Shown piece after piece: positions 6,801 to 9,023 of a stretch of 9,023 nucleotides of DNA. Below the pieces are notes generated by a model that ran no database searches, was not told where the DNA came from, and worked only from the letters and a program-made list of their open reading frames with translations. The DNA is from Phenylobacterium sp. (GTDB lineage Bacteria; Pseudomonadota; Alphaproteobacteria; Caulobacterales; Caulobacteraceae): contig JAQGIJ010000081.1 in the NCBI GenBank assembly GCA_028291285.1, positions 1 to 9,023 on the forward strand. The letters run 5' to 3'. The position numbers and the translations under genes are program-made. Position 1 is the stretch's first letter. The number at the start of each line of letters is the position of its first letter.

Positions 6801-8312
6801 ATGACGAGCTTCCAAGAGCGCATCCGCAAGACCCTGACCCTGGAGCCCGAGGCGCCGGCGATCGAATACCACGGCCGCTGGACGAGCTGGGGCGAGCTCG
6901 CCGCCATCGTCGAGGGCGTCGACAAGGCGCTGGCGAGCGCCGGCCTGCCGCCGAACGGCGCGGCGGGGATCATCCTGCGCAACACCCCGCAGGTGGCCGG
7001 GGCCCTGCTCTCGATCATCGCCAGCGACCGCTGCCTGGTGACGCTCAATCCCTTCTATCCGGACGCCAGCCTCGCCGACGACGTCCGCAAGCTGCGGCCG
7101 GCGGCGGTGATCGCCGGGGCGCAGGACTGGGAGCGCGAGGCGCTGAGGGCTGCGGCGCGCGAGGTCGGCGCGGCGGGCGTCGTGCTGACCGGCGAGCTCG
7201 CCGAGCCCGTGCGGCTGGTCGAAGGGCTGGAGCGGGTCGGCCCCGGCGAGCACTTCACCCCCGACGCGGACGTGGGCGTCTACATGCTGACCTCCGGGAC
7301 GACGGGACCGCCCAAGCGCATCCCGCTCACCCGCTCGCGCATCCTGAAGACGCTGGAGGGCGCCGCCCAGCAGTTCGAGAAGAACCGCACGCTCGGCGAC
7401 GAGCCGGTGCTGCGCAAGGCCGTGATGATCCACCAGAACTCGCTGGCGCACATCGCCGGCCTCTGGGGGCTGATCAACGGGGTGATGGGCGGCTTCCGCA
7501 TCTGCATGCTCGACAAGTTCAACGTCGAGGAGTTCCGCCGGGCCATCGCCACGCACAAACCGAAGATCGCCAATGTGCCGCCGAGCGGCATCCGCATGCT
7601 GCTGGAGAGCGACGTCCGCAAGGAGGAGCTGGCCAGCCTGGTCGCGCTGCGCTCCGGCACCGCCCCGCTCGACGCCGACACCATCGATGCGATCATGGCG
7701 CGCTGGGACCTGCCGGTGCTGACCGGCTACGGTTCGACCGAGTTCACCGGCGTGGCCGGCTGGCAGATCGACGACTTCCGCAAGAACTGGACCGCCAAGC
7801 GCGGCGCGACGGGCAGGCTCAGCCCGCTCTACGAAGCCCGGGTGCGCGACGTCGAGACCGACGAGGTCCTGCCGCCGGGCAAGGAGGGCATCCTGGAGCT
7901 GCGGGGCGACCACGTCTGGGACGGCCAGTGGGTGCGCACCACCGACCGGGCGATCCTCGACGCCGACGGCTACCTGTGGATCCTCGGGCGGCAGGACAAC
8001 GCCATCAACCGCGGCGGCTTCAAGGTGCACGGCGAGGAGGTCTCCGACACCCTCAACAAGCATCCGGCGGTGCGCGAGAGCTGTGTCGTCGGCATTCCCG
8101 ACAAGCGTCTGGGCGAAGTCCCGGTCGCGGCCGTGGTGCTGAAGGCGGGCGAGACGCTCAGTGAGGAGGCGCTGCGCGCCTGGGCCCGCGAGCGGCTGCT
8201 GCCCTACCAGGTGCCGGCGGCCTTCCGCTTCGTCGACGACCTGCCCAGGACCGCCTCGGAAAAGCCCATGCTGCCGGCGATCCGCGCCCTGTTCGAGACC
8301 ACGCCCGCCTGA
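6801..8312 (+). CDS. AMP-forming acyl/aryl-CoA ligase (ANL superfamily)
   Basis: A 503-residue enzyme that should activate a carboxylic acid with ATP to an acyl-adenylate and then, most likely, transfer it to CoA. Core motifs in order: A2 region LNPFYPDASL (82-91); A3 P-loop LTSGTTGPPK (163-172); A4 region with SLAHIAGLWG (214-223); A5 YGSTEFTG (310-317); A7 TTDRAILDADGYLWILGR (380-397), with Asp382 and Arg397 for ribose binding and the hinge; A8 GGFKVHGEEV (405-414); A10 LPRTASEK with the expected catalytic Lys488. Two deviations: A7 reads TTD rather than the usual TGD, and A10 reads TASEKP rather than TA(S/T)GK. The N-terminal part is somewhat short for acyl-CoA synthetases, but a TAG 12 bases upstream in frame forbids extension. 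No ribosome binding site is obvious. It is the first gene of a probable two-gene unit with the Nudix gene. Fatty, aromatic or succinylbenzoate-type acids are all possible substrates. Confidence 0.93.
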   Translation: MTSFQERIRKTLTLEPEAPAIEYHGRWTSWGELAAIVEGVDKALASAGLPPNGAAGIILRNTPQVAGALLSIIASDRCLVTLNPFYPDASLADDVRKLRPAAVIAGAQDWEREALRAAAREVGAAGVVLTGELAEPVRLVEGLERVGPGEHFTPDADVGVYMLTSGTTGPPKRIPLTRSRILKTLEGAAQQFEKNRTLGDEPVLRKAVMIHQNSLAHIAGLWGLINGVMGGFRICMLDKFNVEEFRRAIATHKPKIANVPPSGIRMLLESDVRKEELASLVALRSGTAPLDADTIDAIMARWDLPVLTGYGSTEFTGVAGWQIDDFRKNWTAKRGATGRLSPLYEARVRDVETDEVLPPGKEGILELRGDHVWDGQWVRTTDRAILDADGYLWILGRQDNAINRGGFKVHGEEVSDTLNKHPAVRESCVVGIPDKRLGEVPVAAVVLKAGETLSEEALRAWARERLLPYQVPAAFRFVDDLPRTASEKPMLPAIRALFETTPA

Positions 8313-8317
8313 GGCTT

Positions 8318-8338
8318 GCGCCCGGCGCCGCCGGGCGC
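8318..8338 (+). other. Perfect 9-bp GC hairpin between ligase and Nudix genes
   Basis: GCGCCCGGC (8318-8326), loop GCC, GCCGGGCGC (8330-8338) is an uninterrupted inverted repeat made only of G and C. It starts 6 bases after the ligase stop and ends 13 bases before the Nudix ATG. No T tract follows, so it is not a classical intrinsic terminator. It could stabilise the upstream mRNA 3' end, pause transcription, or mask the Nudix start, for which no good ribosome binding site is visible. Confidence 0.6.
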
Positions 8339-8351
8339 CACCTGCGCACCC

Positions 8352-8816
8352 ATGTCGCTGACTGGCCGCCTGCTGCACGCCGCCCTGCCGCTGATCAGGT
8401 TGCGCAGCCAGTTGCGCGGGATCTCGCTCGGCGTGCGGGCGACGGTGTTCGACGAGGCCGGCCGGCTGCTGCTGGTCCGCCACAGCTACCTGCCGGGCTG
8501 GCATCTGCCGGGCGGCGGGGTCGAGTTCGGCGAGACCGCCGCCGAGGCGGTCCGCCGCGAGCTCGTCGAGGAGGGCGGCGTGCGGCTGCTGGAGCCGCCG
8601 GTCCTGCGCGGGCTGTTCCGCAATCCGGAATGGACGGCCGGCGACCACGTCGCCTTCTTCGACACCGGGGGCTGGACGGCCGCGCCGAGCCGGCCGGGCT
8701 TCGAGATCGAGGCGGCCGAGTTCTTCCCGCCGGGCGCCTTGCCCCCCGGCGCCCATGCCTCCGTCCTGCGGCGGCTGGCCGAGCGCGAGGGCGCGGCGAT
8801 CTCGGCGACATGGTAG
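8352..8816 (+). CDS. Nudix hydrolase
   Basis: A 154-residue cytoplasmic Nudix-fold pyrophosphatase that would cleave a nucleoside diphosphate linked to some moiety X. The Nudix box matches GX5EX7REUXEEXGU exactly: Gly55, Glu61, then RELVEEGGV at 69-77, with Glu73 and Glu74 as the Mg2+ ligands. It is preceded by LGVRATVFDEAGRLLLVRHSYLPGWHLPGG (in two parts, 26-40 and 41-55), the usual first strands of the fold. The C-terminal third (FFPPGALPPGAHASVLRRLAE, 124-144) is the common closing helix region. The ATG at 8352 is preferred; a TTG at 8316 would add 12 residues, but they would be encoded by the hairpin and resemble no part of the family. The gene follows the ligase by 39 bases on the same strand, so cotranscription is likely. 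The substrate cannot be told from the sequence; a house-cleaning role is as likely as a link to the ligase. Confidence 0.92.
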   Translation: MSLTGRLLHAALPLIRLRSQLRGISLGVRATVFDEAGRLLLVRHSYLPGWHLPGGGVEFGETAAEAVRRELVEEGGVRLLEPPVLRGLFRNPEWTAGDHVAFFDTGGWTAAPSRPGFEIEAAEFFPPGALPPGAHASVLRRLAEREGAAISATW

Positions 8817-8892
8817 GCGCCGCTGGTGCGCGGGCCGGCGAGCGCCCATCTATGGCGCGTCGCGCGGGGCGATCTCGCCTCAGCGCACGTTC

Positions 8893-8897
8893 GAGGA
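8893..8897 (+). promoter_or_regulatory. Ribosome binding site of the 3'-terminal gene
   Basis: GAGGA with 8 bases before the ATG at 8906. It supports this start over the nearby in-frame ATG codons at residues 11 and 12, which would truncate the signal peptide n-region. Confidence 0.65.
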
Positions 8898-8905
8898 CCA
8901 AGACC

Positions 8906-9023
8906 ATGAGTTCATCGCGATCCCGGCTCGCCGCCATGATGGCGGGCGCGATTGCGCTGTCGCTGACGCTGGGCGCGCCGGCCGACGCCCGCCGTGGCGG
9001 AAGCTTTGGCAGCCGTGGCGCGC
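8906..9023 (+). CDS. Secreted or membrane protein, N-terminal fragment (Tim44-domain-like)
   Basis: Only the first 39 codons are inside the window. They encode a signal sequence: basic start (MSSSRSRLAAMM), hydrophobic core (AGAIALSLTLGA) and a likely cleavage at ADA, followed by RRGGSFGSRGA. A signal peptide ending in Ala-Asp-Ala-Arg and then a Gly/Ser/Arg stretch with FGSRG is, from memory of the family, typical of bacterial Tim44-like (calcium-dependent channel/chaperone-like) proteins of alphaproteobacteria. The Tim44 domain itself would lie beyond the window, so the family call is tentative, while the secreted nature is well supported. It follows the Nudix gene by 89 bases, enough for its own promoter. 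A CATCTATGG stretch near 8848-8856 is a possible -10 region but is not convincing. Confidence 0.6.
   Translation, partial: MSSSRSRLAAMMAGAIALSLTLGAPADARRGGSFGSRGA

Noticed and set aside
8316..8351. TTG start adding 12 residues to the Nudix protein
   Set aside because: The added residues come from the GC hairpin, have no ribosome binding site, and are not family-like.
6609..8849. Minus-strand open frame of about 746 codons opposite the ligase and Nudix genes
   Set aside because: It spans two clear plus-strand genes and the gap between them with no family signature, which is typical of GC-rich antisense.
1..9023. CRISPR arrays, tRNA/rRNA genes, insertion sequences, phage or defence genes
   Set aside because: No regularly spaced repeats, transposase or integrase motifs, or RNA-gene signatures were found; the only repeats are the PD40-coding copies in the amidohydrolase.

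Overview
The window is a GC-rich (roughly 70% G+C by eye) and almost fully coding stretch of a bacterial chromosome. An alphaproteobacterium, most plausibly of the Caulobacterales (Caulobacter/Phenylobacterium type), fits best. The reasons are the strong G/C bias at third codon positions, a TonB-dependent receptor of the type expanded in that group, and the beginning of a Tim44-like secreted protein. This placement is inference; the window contains no rRNA or other marker gene.

Left part (1-5781, plus strand): a short leader with a strong ribosome binding site, then a complete TonB-dependent outer-membrane receptor (143-2635). Two bases after its stop begins a Tat-type exported protein of 1047 residues (2638-5781), which fuses a TolB-like PD40 beta-propeller to a metal-dependent amidohydrolase. 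The two genes look like one transcription unit that takes in a compound across the outer membrane and hydrolyses it in the periplasm. The substrate cannot be read from the sequence.

Middle (5778-6800): an alpha/beta-hydrolase gene lies on the minus strand and converges on the amidohydrolase gene. The two stop codons share the palindrome CTAG. Behind the hydrolase start is a 195-base divergent spacer with a short AT-rich island and a minus-strand open frame that may be a gene remnant or a very small gene.

Right part (6801-9023, plus strand): an AMP-forming acyl/aryl-CoA ligase of the ANL superfamily, a 39-base gap holding a perfect 9-bp GC hairpin, and a Nudix hydrolase with an intact Nudix box. 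After an 89-base spacer comes the first 118 bases of a secreted protein whose signal peptide and Gly/Ser/Arg-rich start resemble bacterial Tim44-domain proteins. It is cut by the window edge.

No RNA genes, insertion sequences, CRISPR arrays or phage genes were seen. I found no convincing new defence or mobile system. The most interesting items are the receptor/propeller-amidohydrolase pair, its Cys-rich tail, the overlapping convergent stops, and the unexplained open frame in the divergent spacer.
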